This document shows, piece by piece, positions 29,630 through 37,694 of a stretch of 64,000 nucleotides of DNA. A model generated the notes under the pieces. It made no database searches. It had not been told where the DNA came from and saw only the letters and a program-made list of their open reading frames with translations. The stretch is from Actinomycetaceae bacterium (lineage in GTDB: Bacteria; Actinomycetota; Actinomycetes; Actinomycetales; Actinomycetaceae). Where the stretch lies: the NCBI GenBank assembly GCA_030540715.1, contig JAUNVQ010000004.1, positions 69,592 to 133,591 on the forward strand, in the 5' to 3' direction. Within the stretch, counting starts at the first letter, position 1; the number at the start of each line of letters is the position of its first letter. The translations under genes and the position numbers were made by a program.

Positions 29630-29995
29630 GATCGTCCTCCACTGTAGCGTCTGAGCCATCCGGAGGGCGGGGAGAAATCCCCTATAGCGCATTATGCTTT
29701 TGCAGAAGGGCCCCACACGCGGGGGAGATCGTCCTCCACTGTAGCGTCTGAGCCATCCGGAGGGCGGGGAGAAATCCCCTATAGCGCATTATGCTTTTGC
29801 AGAAGGGCCCCACACGCGGGGGAGATCGTCCTCCACTGTAGCGTCTGAGCCATCTGCGGAGAAAGATGCAATGTTACCAACATGAGTTTTTCCAGTGCGC
29901 ACCACCTCCCACACGCGGGCGTAAAGACAGAGATCAGACGCATACACGGCTACAATGAGGCGACCTCTCCCACGCGCGGGGGTAGAAGTAAATCA
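29611..29995 (-). CRISPR. Possible decayed type I-E-like CRISPR repeats
   Basis: Five related GC-rich hairpin elements lie at about 29613-29637, 29708-29734, 29805-29831, 29903-29927 and 29963-29990. On the minus strand they share a core like CCCCCGCGTGTGGGGAG, which resembles type I-E repeats of actinobacteria. The last two are spaced 61 bp, the normal I-E repeat-plus-spacer period. The others are spaced 95-99 bp, which could reflect fusion with degenerate units. The repeats differ from one another, and no cas gene is in the window, so at best this is a relic. It could instead be an unrelated structured repeat family. Confidence 0.33.
29630..29852. repeat. 97-bp tandem direct repeat, two full copies and a partial third
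   Basis: Copies begin with GATCGTCCTCCACTGTAGCG at 29630, 29727 and 29824. The first two appear identical over 97 bp, and the third is truncated after about 29 bp, where the sequence changes to CTGCGGAG. Each unit contains GGGGAGAAATCCCC, a 5-bp stem with a GAAA tetraloop, and ends in the hairpin element GGGCCCCACACGCGGGGGA. No open frame is present. Such exact tandem copies imply recent duplication or slippage. Confidence 0.85.
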
Positions 29996-30119
29996 CAAGC
30001 CAAAAAAGCGAAGAAATCAACACAAAAACATCCACGCATGCACCTCTACCCCCACAACACCCCGCCCAGAGCAGAGATAAGCGAATGACCCTGGCGCACA
30101 CAAAACGGCAAATACGCGC

Positions 30120-30166
30120 ATCCGCTGTGAACCAGCGATGCCATTAGGCATCCGGCCACAGCGGAT
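30120..30166. terminator. Nested hairpin downstream of the secreted-protein gene
   Basis: Outer perfect 10-bp arms ATCCGCTGTG (30120-30129) and CACAGCGGAT (30157-30166) enclose an inner perfect hairpin GATGCC-ATTA-GGCATC (30137-30152). It lies about 130 bp downstream of the minus-strand gene ending at 30295, and could terminate that transcript or be a structured RNA element. There is no clear T-run on either side. Confidence 0.5.
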
Positions 30167-30294
30167 AACGCTTCCCCAAGTATTGTCTAGTGAGACAACA
30201 CATCATATTCAAGATGGTGATGGGAACACCCTCTTGCGCTTTTAGGGAGCTTAGCCAGCGTACATAGTGGGGATGGGCACGCAGGCATTTCCTC
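30167..30294. other. Intergenic spacer
   Basis: The 128 bp between the nested hairpin and the stop of the secreted-protein gene show no gene or repeat that I can support. Confidence 0.3.
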
Positions 30295-32733
30295 CTAGTT
30301 CACCGAGATAGGTTGACGGGCACGTCCATAAGACATTGCCGCTAATCCACATCCCATTAACACAATCATGGCTGCTAACAGTGGTGCCGTCTGCTGACCT
30401 GTCTGGGCAAGTTTTGCACCAGTTGTTTGCTGAGGTTGCGCCTGGTGTGTTGGTGCAGCCTTCGGGTTGGGTACCGTGAAGTTGAACAGCGAGACGAGTG
30501 TCCCCTGGCCACCTTTCTTGCCAACCATCAGATTGTGCGAACCAGGTTCACTTGGAACCGTGAACACAGCTTTCGTTTTTCCGTCAGCAGTTGCCGCAGG
30601 AACAGCAATTGTTTGAGGCTTCGAGTGCAGCTCCACTACAGGTATCTGATTGGGTACCAAACCCGTCAGTTCAACCGACACTTGTGTCCCTGGCGCCAAC
30701 TCGGCACCATTTTTAATAGGTTTGCCAGCTGCATCAACAATTGCATCTACAGAGGGCGTTGTCAGAGCAGCTTCAGCGGCTTCGCGTGCCTTCTTTGAGG
30801 CTTCTTCTGTGGCCGCTTTGTCGCCGGCATCCTTTTCTGTGGCAACTTTTTCTGTAGCCGCTTTGTCGCCGGCTTCCTTACCACTCTTTTCCTTAGCTAC
30901 TTTAGCTTTTGCGGCTTTTTCTTCAGCTACTTCAGGTGCCTTTACCTGCGTGTTTTTACCATTCGAGACAACAAAACGATAGAATGCAGGATCCTTAAGA
31001 GCGACCTGGGTGATGCCAGTAGCTTTATCGCTAGCCTTGGAAGTTTCTGTCTTTTCGGAATCAGAAGATACTTGGCCAGCCTGATGAGTTGAAGCGCCCT
31101 TACTGGTTTGAGTGTCAGCAGATGGTTTATCGTCACCCTTAAGCTGAGCAGAGTTATTAGCCTTGCCATCAGCAGTCTTGGCACTATTTGTATTGGATGC
31201 TACCTCACCACTCTTTTGTATTCCTGTTTGCATTGTCGGTATCAGCATCAAAAGGTAGCGACCGTTATATTCAGGTGCTTTCAGTGTGAAATCAACCCAC
31301 CCACGTTCTGAGGCTTTGGGAACACTCACTTCAACTAAGGAAGTCTTTTCATGAGCACCCTCAAAGGTCAACACTCCTTTTGGCTGCTCCCCTTCTTCGA
31401 AGCCACCAGCGCGAACACTCAGTTTTGCACTGGCAGGAATCGCCCCACCAGAGGTAACTGTTTTTCCATCTTCAAGTGCCACGCTATAAATGGTGGGTTC
31501 AGACAAGATGGGGTCAAGTGCCACAAAAGTAAACTCGACAGCTTTCTTTGCTCCTTCTTTACCAGCTTCGCTTCCTTTTTCAGAGATAACCATTTTGTGC
31601 TTGCCACCAACATTAGGGACTTTCACTTCAGCTGTTGCGATGCCTTTGTCATCGAATTTAACTGTCGATGCAACATCTTGTTCAGCATTATCAATACTGA
31701 CAACAAGACCTTTATCTTTCTCGACACCTTCGACACTCAACTTCATCACAGAGTTTGGTTCAACTGCAGTATCTGACGAAATAGCTTTGCCATCATTATC
31801 AGTGACGTTCAACTTCAGCTCCACAACTTTTACTGCTTCCTTCGGTGCAGGTGCACTGCCCTTATTTTCCTTCACCTGCTCTTGGGTTTGTGTTTCAGTT
31901 CCCGTCTTTTCAGTGGTATTTACTGCAGGCTGTTTTGGTTCAGGGGCAGGCGCTGACGGTGCAGCTGCATGCGGATCTCCAAACCACGCACGATAAAAAC
32001 TATTGAAGTTCTTATTGCCGTAGGTAGCACAGCCGCCGCTACCGCCAGGCTGATAGGGCGTGTAGTTGTACAGTGCAGCAGTTGCCGCATTTTCCATCTT
32101 GACCTTCGTACCACCACATGATCGAGAGGGATTGAAACCAACATAACTTGTTCGTCCAGCCGCAAAGTTAAATGAGTGAGGCTGAAGACGATAACGCTGG
32201 AACTGGTGGGCTGCGTTGTACACCTGGTTGGCAAAACCGTAATATTTTTGGGCACATGGTGCACCATCGGGGCAACCGTAGCCCATTGCTGTGCGGTAAC
32301 CGGACTGACCGTTGGCAACACTTGTAATCAACGACTGCTCTTTTTGAAGTGTTACTAACAGTACCTGCGGAGCTATATTGCAAGCCTGTGAAGTCTTCCA
32401 GATGATTGTCGCCGCAGACTCGTTAGCTGCCCCCACATAGGGTTTGGGGCAGAATTTGTCGGCAGGTCGGCTTTGTGTTGTCTGCCTATAATCCTTCAAG
32501 CAGGGAAGACCTTTAGCTGGTGCACAGTTTTTTCCCTGAACATTCAGGAAGTCTTGAATCTGCTGAACAGACATCGTGGGAGACGATGTATAAAAATTAT
32601 GATCAGCAATAATATTGCCAGGTTGAAATGATCCAGCAGCATCAGCCTGATTAACAGGCACTGCTACTAGAACAAGAGCGGCAAGCGAAAGACTTGCCAC
32701 CATGATAATGAATGGCCTCACTAGACGGGTCAT
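30295..32733 (-). CDS. Secreted LAXTG-anchored protein with actinobacterial hemagglutinin-like domain
   Basis: The protein has 812 residues from ATG 32733, set by AAAGGTG; the longer frame has no ribosome site. A signal peptide (about 1-33) is followed by a domain (about 35-265) recognised from many actinobacterial secreted proteins, often labelled hemagglutinin. It includes FQPGNIIADHNFYT, QIQDFLNVQGKNC, VLLVTLQKEQSLI, MGYGCPDGAPC, YYGFANQVY and ALYNYTPYQPG, with several cysteine pairs likely to form disulfides. Residues about 270-760 contain beta-rich repeats and an AKAEK-type low-complexity stretch. The C-terminus has LAQTG (about 775-779), a hydrophobic helix and a basic tail (GRARQ), a sorting signal suited to class E-type sortase. 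No sortase gene is in the window. Confidence 0.85.
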   Translation of the reverse strand: MTRLVRPFIIMVASLSLAALVLVAVPVNQADAAGSFQPGNIIADHNFYTSSPTMSVQQIQDFLNVQGKNCAPAKGLPCLKDYRQTTQSRPADKFCPKPYVGAANESAATIIWKTSQACNIAPQVLLVTLQKEQSLITSVANGQSGYRTAMGYGCPDGAPCAQKYYGFANQVYNAAHQFQRYRLQPHSFNFAAGRTSYVGFNPSRSCGGTKVKMENAATAALYNYTPYQPGGSGGCATYGNKNFNSFYRAWFGDPHAAAPSAPAPEPKQPAVNTTEKTGTETQTQEQVKENKGSAPAPKEAVKVVELKLNVTDNDGKAISSDTAVEPNSVMKLSVEGVEKDKGLVVSIDNAEQDVASTVKFDDKGIATAEVKVPNVGGKHKMVISEKGSEAGKEGAKKAVEFTFVALDPILSEPTIYSVALEDGKTVTSGGAIPASAKLSVRAGGFEEGEQPKGVLTFEGAHEKTSLVEVSVPKASERGWVDFTLKAPEYNGRYLLMLIPTMQTGIQKSGEVASNTNSAKTADGKANNSAQLKGDDKPSADTQTSKGASTHQAGQVSSDSEKTETSKASDKATGITQVALKDPAFYRFVVSNGKNTQVKAPEVAEEKAAKAKVAKEKSGKEAGDKAATEKVATEKDAGDKAATEEASKKAREAAEAALTTPSVDAIVDAAGKPIKNGAELAPGTQVSVELTGLVPNQIPVVELHSKPQTIAVPAATADGKTKAVFTVPSEPGSHNLMVGKKGGQGTLVSLFNFTVPNPKAAPTHQAQPQQTTGAKLAQTGQQTAPLLAAMIVLMGCGLAAMSYGRARQPISVN

Positions 32734-33205
32734 TTCGCACCTTTCTACGATGTTACAAATGTGACACTTGGGGACAAAGTGGTAATTGTGACTAAACCAT
32801 ATTTTCCATAATCTGTCTAGCCAACCCCCTTGACAACACACCACCACCCACGCCTCCCAAGAAAATACATATGCAACTGACCAACCTTAAGCAAAAAATA
32901 GATAAATACAGAAAAAGAATATGCGCAGATAAAGACTGCTTCTTACGTAACACCAAGACGCACAACACAAAAAAATGATCGTACATATCGAACATATGTA
33001 CGATCATACAGCCTGGTCATAACGCTAATGTATTTTAGCTCACACTATTGTAGTATTCCACTATGCAGGCACAATTCTATACGCATCCATAGCGATGACA
33101 AGCGCTCGCTCATAATCCAAACAGTGAAAGAAAAGAACGCACCCCCGGTCGCCATCACCGAATAACACCCACCACCAAGCGGGGCACATCTGCATCATGA
33201 ATTCT
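32734..33205. other. AT-rich intergenic region
   Basis: About 470 bp between the panC-like gene end and the secreted-protein gene start. It should contain the promoter of the latter. The only clear structure is the terminator hairpin at 32968-33007. No gene is supported. Confidence 0.5.
32968..33007 (-). terminator. Rho-independent terminator (minus strand) after panC-like gene
   Basis: Perfect 14-bp inverted repeat ATGATCGTACATAT / ATATGTACGATCAT (32975-32988 and 32994-33007) with a 5-nt loop. On the minus strand it is followed by a run of about seven T. The stem is AT-rich for a terminator, and it lies about 200 bp beyond the panC-like stop, leaving a long 3' untranslated region. Confidence 0.75.
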
Positions 33206-34117
33206 CTATTTATTGTCCAACACAACAAGTACGTTGTCGGTCAGACGAATCGATTGTTGCTTGCCCTCGCGATCTGTATCACTCAAAACGCCAGCCACTA
33301 CAAGGCACGCAGTTTTTGGCCCCTCAGTTTCCAAATCCTCAAAGGAGAGTGCATCTACCAGCACAACATAGTCTACGTCAACACCAGTGGCTTGTACCGC
33401 AGCTTCTTCCGTTACCTTCAGTACGGCTTGAGCACTTCCAGATTTTGCAGCCTCTTGAATTCCCAATCTCAATGACCGCGAGAGCATTGCGGCCTGCTCT
33501 CGCCCCTTCTCGGACAGCATCATCAACTGGTTGGAAACGGGCACTCCTTGACCGTCACGCACTGTTGGTACAGATACCACCGTTATTGGATAGTCAAAAT
33601 CGCGTACGAGCTGGCGAATAACGGCAAGCTCTTGAGCATCTTTTTGCCCCATAAACACTGAGTCGGGTTCAACAAGATTTAACATCTTCACACTGAGCTG
33701 ACACAGTGCAGAAAAGTATCCTGGTTTCGCTTTTCCTTCATATTCACCAGCTAAATACCCCGGGTTAATCGTAATATGTGGAAGCCCTGATGGATACATC
33801 GTGTCGGTGGAAGGCGCGAAAACAATATCGGCTCCTGCTGCGGCCAACGCCGAGAAGTCACGATCCAGTGTCTGCGAAAAAATATTGCTACTATCTGCAG
33901 CTTCACGTGGTCGGTTTACAGTGTCATCTAGCGGATCCACAAAGATGGACACCACAACTGTGTCGCACTTGTGGCGCGCTTCGGTTACAAGCGCTACATG
34001 CCCCTCATGCACATTCCCTTTTGTCATCACAAGCCCCGTGCTGCCTTCGCATCCGCTCAGCACATAACGCAGGTCTTCGCGTGTTCTAATGAGACGGGTA
34101 TCTGATGTGTCGATCAC
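33206..34117 (-). CDS. panC: Divergent pantothenate synthetase-like protein
   Basis: This 303-residue protein, from GTG 34117 with AAGGA upstream, has the fold and length of PanC, which joins pantoate and beta-alanine using ATP. The ATP-binding HxGH-type motif NVHEGH, VVSIFVDP, MYPSG, and MGQKDAQELAVIRQLV are recognisable. However, the usual PTMG is MTKG, the NPxQF pantoate-binding stretch is DPLDD, and the SSRN motif near residue 195 is VSNQ, losing its Arg. It is therefore a diverged member whose activity or substrate may differ. It lies 76 bp downstream of the PH-domain gene on the same strand, without other pantothenate genes nearby. Confidence 0.72.
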   Translation of the reverse strand: MIDTSDTRLIRTREDLRYVLSGCEGSTGLVMTKGNVHEGHVALVTEARHKCDTVVVSIFVDPLDDTVNRPREAADSSNIFSQTLDRDFSALAAAGADIVFAPSTDTMYPSGLPHITINPGYLAGEYEGKAKPGYFSALCQLSVKMLNLVEPDSVFMGQKDAQELAVIRQLVRDFDYPITVVSVPTVRDGQGVPVSNQLMMLSEKGREQAAMLSRSLRLGIQEAAKSGSAQAVLKVTEEAAVQATGVDVDYVVLVDALSFEDLETEGPKTACLVVAGVLSDTDREGKQQSIRLTDNVLVVLDNK

Positions 34118-34193
34118 GTGGTGTCCTTTTCTTTCGGTTAAGGTAGTGAGCCCCTAAAAAGTACGTACTCTTATGGTACAGTGTCACCGCAGT

Positions 34194-36302
34194 TTACGGT
34201 ACCTGAGTTTCACTTTCCCTATGGCCTGTGATGTCTAAAGATTCTACCGCTTCACGTGCTTCTTGTGTCTCGCTTAAGAGTGTCCAGTTTTCGCGAATAA
34301 GAAGTGGCTGGTGGGTGACAAATTTTTTTAATTCAAGAGGGCGAAGCGACGGCATATCAATAGCGAGGGGAACTCCTGATGAGGCCGCGCTGCCTGCCGT
34401 CACAAGGTGTAAGCGTGCTTTACCTGTTCCAAGAATGCGCTGAAGGGGCCCCCGTATTATTTGCAGCGCCTGAACATGGCTATGAGGCACCACACTGAAG
34501 TGCCGCGAGAATCTGCCACTGCGGCTAATGGTGCATTGTTGTGTTGAGGCAATACCGATGTATTTACTTGCGATTGGATGCAACCAGCGCGCTGATGGGG
34601 CGATAGCATAGAAACGCAGTGGCTCGCAGCGAGACTGTAGCCATTGCTGGCCTTCATATAACTGCGATGCATCACGTTTACCAAAAATTGCGTTGATGAT
34701 TGATTCTTTATCGTGGACATCAAAATCATCCAAAATCATGTCAAGGGCACATTGTGCCTGTTCTTTACTCCCGGCAGGAAGCAATATCCCTGCTCCAGGA
34801 ACATAGTTTTGCCCACCTTCTGCCGAGGTTCCTGCCAAAGTGACTTTAATTGACCAGAAGTCTTTTAGTCGCCACAGCATTGTTTGTCGAATATGGATGG
34901 CGTGAATGCGGTGACGCGGAATCGTTCGGGTAACTGTTGACAGTAAGCCCGAGGAAATCCGGATGGACATTTCATTTGCTAAGGCTTTGAACTTGTAGAA
35001 CTTCGAGAACTGCTGCCACCATCCAAAAACTACGCTAACGGCAGATACAGTAAAGGCGATAAAGCCGCCAAAAAATACTGAGGCCGCTCCAAAGGCAACA
35101 TCCAGGCTTTGCGAGAACCCAAAAATAATAACGCTGACGATAACTACACCGAAGATAATAACACTAACGGTCAGTAAGGGACCGTTGAGAAAAACACTTA
35201 CTAACAGCGCAGAGGGCGCCACGCGGTATCGCTCTTGGTAAGTGATGCCATTGTGGGGGCTGGATGGTACTGCGGGATAGAGGCCTGAGGGTGGAATACC
35301 TATGTCAACAGTTGAATAGTGACTAGACGCTTTATCATTATGGTGTTGTATGTTAGCGCCAGGGCTGGAGGGAGAGCTATCAGGTTCTGCTGGAGAGTCC
35401 ACTTCATTGCCTGCAAGATGTGGCTCGCTCATTTTCCTGCCCACTGGATAGTCAGCAGGGTACGCTGGAGACTCAGCTGGCTGCGTGGAATGGTGACAAG
35501 TGGCTAACATCGGGGCAACTGGGGATGAGCCCGTGCCTACTGCCATATGGAAATCCATCACAATATCCTGCAAGACTTTTGCATAACTATTGTGTATATA
35601 CTTCAATATAATATGCGAGTCTCCTGCTCCAGCCGATTCAATGGTAACAGTTGCATAACCAAAGATTCGCTGCACAAGGGTTCTGGAAATATTAACATTT
35701 TGAATCCGTGTTAACGGTACGCGACGATGATTTTTAGCGATGATACCTGTTTTACAATGAAAATAGGTATCATCCATGCTGTAAAGAGTATTTTTCCAGG
35801 ACAACCACATAACAATAACACTTGTCACCAAGACCATAACGATGACGGCAACTGCACCTAGAGCTGTTGAATGAAGAATCGAAAAGAAACTGGCAACGCC
35901 GTCAATTTCACTCATAGCTTTACGATAGAAATGGATAATTTCGACGATGCTGGCACCACTGGAAAGTAGATTGACAATAAACCAAAAAATTGCAAGGCTT
36001 ATCGCCGAAAAAACACTCAACATCACCAGAGGTGAACCTCGAAACCAGACGCGATTATCAGTCCCGTATAGAGGTACCTTGCCGATGTCTGTTCGTGAAG
36101 TGCTGCTAAAAGCCTGCACAACCTGCCCAGCCTTAGATGGGCTGTTTCCCGCTTCAACAGGAATTCCACTATTACCAGCTTGAAAGGTGTGTCCTGATGT
36201 TGCTACACCATCACCAGTCTGCGTTTCGTTTATTGAGCTGCTGGTGACATCATGTCCCAGATTTTTCGGTGTGCCCACAACTTCGTCCTCTTGTATTATC
36301 AC
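34194..36302 (-). CDS. YdbT-like membrane protein with bacterial PH (bPH2/DUF304) domains
   Basis: In this 702-residue protein two membrane-helix pairs (about 90-115 and 145-170; 365-395 and 400-425) each precede a bPH2 domain. A third bPH2 repeat lies near residues 590-670. Family sequence includes VPLTRIQNVNISRTLVQRIFGYATVTIES and IPRHRIHAIHIRQTMLWRLK. Residues 1-85 and 265-340 are hydrophilic, Ser/Pro-rich and likely disordered. The partner gene starts 3 bp upstream, the usual YdbS-YdbT arrangement of Gram-positive bacteria. The molecular role of these proteins is poorly known. Confidence 0.85.
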   Translation of the reverse strand: MIIQEDEVVGTPKNLGHDVTSSSINETQTGDGVATSGHTFQAGNSGIPVEAGNSPSKAGQVVQAFSSTSRTDIGKVPLYGTDNRVWFRGSPLVMLSVFSAISLAIFWFIVNLLSSGASIVEIIHFYRKAMSEIDGVASFFSILHSTALGAVAVIVMVLVTSVIVMWLSWKNTLYSMDDTYFHCKTGIIAKNHRRVPLTRIQNVNISRTLVQRIFGYATVTIESAGAGDSHIILKYIHNSYAKVLQDIVMDFHMAVGTGSSPVAPMLATCHHSTQPAESPAYPADYPVGRKMSEPHLAGNEVDSPAEPDSSPSSPGANIQHHNDKASSHYSTVDIGIPPSGLYPAVPSSPHNGITYQERYRVAPSALLVSVFLNGPLLTVSVIIFGVVIVSVIIFGFSQSLDVAFGAASVFFGGFIAFTVSAVSVVFGWWQQFSKFYKFKALANEMSIRISSGLLSTVTRTIPRHRIHAIHIRQTMLWRLKDFWSIKVTLAGTSAEGGQNYVPGAGILLPAGSKEQAQCALDMILDDFDVHDKESIINAIFGKRDASQLYEGQQWLQSRCEPLRFYAIAPSARWLHPIASKYIGIASTQQCTISRSGRFSRHFSVVPHSHVQALQIIRGPLQRILGTGKARLHLVTAGSAASSGVPLAIDMPSLRPLELKKFVTHQPLLIRENWTLLSETQEAREAVESLDITGHRESETQVP

Positions 36303-36305
36303 TGT

Positions 36306-36806
36306 CTATATCCCTGCCAGCTCTTCTCGCGCGGCCTGGGCAAACTCACGTCTTAGGATGGCTGCTTCCATTGGTGTTAACCCAGGGATCGATTTATCGG
36401 CTACGGCACTTGCCGTGTGAATACTGACGCTTGCCAGACCGAATAGTCGTTCCAAAGGACCGCGCGATACGTCAACAAACTGGATACGGCCAAAGGGGGT
36501 ACATGTCAGGGAGCGAAACATCCGTCCGGAACGAATATAGAGATCCGTAGCGGTTCGCCCCCATGCCATAAAACGAACTTGACGAGGAATAATCCATAGA
36601 AGCCACAGCAGCAAAAACAAGACGGCACATATAAGAAACCACCATACAACGATTTGCATAGGAATGACGTCAACACCAAGTACCACAAGCGCCACCAACG
36701 GCAGGGGCAAAGAGACAATATATCTGATGATGATCAATTTTTTCGATACTGGGTAAAACACAACCTCATCAGGTTCAAAAGGATCGATAGCGTGCTGATT
36801 CATCAT
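36306..36806 (-). CDS. YdbS-like bPH2 (DUF304) membrane protein
   Basis: This 166-residue protein has two membrane helices (about 25-75) followed by a bPH2 domain with LYIRSGRMFRSL, FGRIQFVDVSRGPLERLFG and VSIHTASA. It is the small partner of the YdbT-like protein encoded 3 bp downstream. It reads away from the response-regulator gene across a 124-bp gap that must hold promoters for both directions. Confidence 0.87.
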   Translation of the reverse strand: MMNQHAIDPFEPDEVVFYPVSKKLIIIRYIVSLPLPLVALVVLGVDVIPMQIVVWWFLICAVLFLLLWLLWIIPRQVRFMAWGRTATDLYIRSGRMFRSLTCTPFGRIQFVDVSRGPLERLFGLASVSIHTASAVADKSIPGLTPMEAAILRREFAQAAREELAGI

Positions 36807-36930
36807 GATCTTTCTACGATGGTTTCACTTTACTCCCCGCTATTATAGCGATACCAGCCCCAACGCCACCAGCATCACGTCACCAGCAGTCATTCAGGAA
36901 ACTCCCAGACAAGTAGGTAAGACTATTCCT

Positions 36931-37653
36931 ATGACAACATCTCTGAATAATCGCACCTCTACCCCAGAAGCAACGTTACTGGTTGTTGATGACGAACCAA
37001 ATATCCGCGACCTTCTTGCTTCATCACTGCGCTTTGCAGGCTTTGATGTAGAAACAGCCCCTGATGGCACCACTGCGTTATCTCAGGCTATTAAACTTCG
37101 TCCTGACCTTATTGTTCTTGATGTGATGATGCCAGACCTTGACGGTTTTGCTGTCACGTCACGCCTTCGTGAACGTGGCCTGGATATGCCGATCCTCTTT
37201 TTGACAGCACGCGACGACATGCAGGATAAAATCAAGGGTCTGACCGTTGGAGGCGACGATTACGTGACAAAACCATTCGGCCTTGAAGAAGTTGTGGCAC
37301 GCATTCGCGCTATCTTGCGTCGCACCAAAGGAATTCCAGAAGACGACGGCGCGCTAACATGTTCCGATATCGGGCTCGATGAAGATGCTCATGAAGTTCG
37401 CCGTGCAGGTGTGCTTATCGATCTCTCCCCCACCGAATTCAAACTTTTACGCTACCTCATGCTTAACGAGGGCAGAGTCGTATCGAAGATGCAGATTTTG
37501 GATCATGTCTGGGAATACGATTGGTCGGGAGAATCCGCAATCGTAGAATCATATATTTCGTATTTGCGTCGAAAACTTGACGTCCCCAACAACTCTGGCG
37601 AAGTCATTCATACACGACGAGGCATCGGCTATATTTTTCGCTCCCCTAACTAA
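36931..37653 (+). CDS. OmpR-family response regulator
   Basis: The protein has 240 residues. ATG 36931 is chosen because the receiver domain starts shortly after and the upstream extension is non-conserved, though only a weak TAGG-like site precedes it. The receiver domain (about 14-125) has D20/D21, phospho-acceptor D64 in VLDVMMP, T92 and K114. The winged-helix DNA-binding domain (about 140-238) has the SPTEFKLLRYLMLNEGRVVS and RRGIGYIF signatures. It resembles the TrcR/PrrA-type regulators of actinobacteria. The cognate kinase follows 41 bp downstream. Target genes are not evident. Confidence 0.93.
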   Translation: MTTSLNNRTSTPEATLLVVDDEPNIRDLLASSLRFAGFDVETAPDGTTALSQAIKLRPDLIVLDVMMPDLDGFAVTSRLRERGLDMPILFLTARDDMQDKIKGLTVGGDDYVTKPFGLEEVVARIRAILRRTKGIPEDDGALTCSDIGLDEDAHEVRRAGVLIDLSPTEFKLLRYLMLNEGRVVSKMQILDHVWEYDWSGESAIVESYISYLRRKLDVPNNSGEVIHTRRGIGYIFRSPN

Positions 37654-37694
37654 ATCACGCTGACGCCACCGCCAAGCTGAAAGTACAATACACT

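Noticed and set aside
29882..30088. 68-residue plus-strand frame in the repeat region
   Set aside because: It runs through the hairpin repeats, is basic and low complexity, and has no ribosome-binding site.
32734..32847. Upstream extension of the secreted-protein frame
   Set aside because: A good ribosome-binding site and signal peptide begin at 32733, so the 38 extra residues are not translated.
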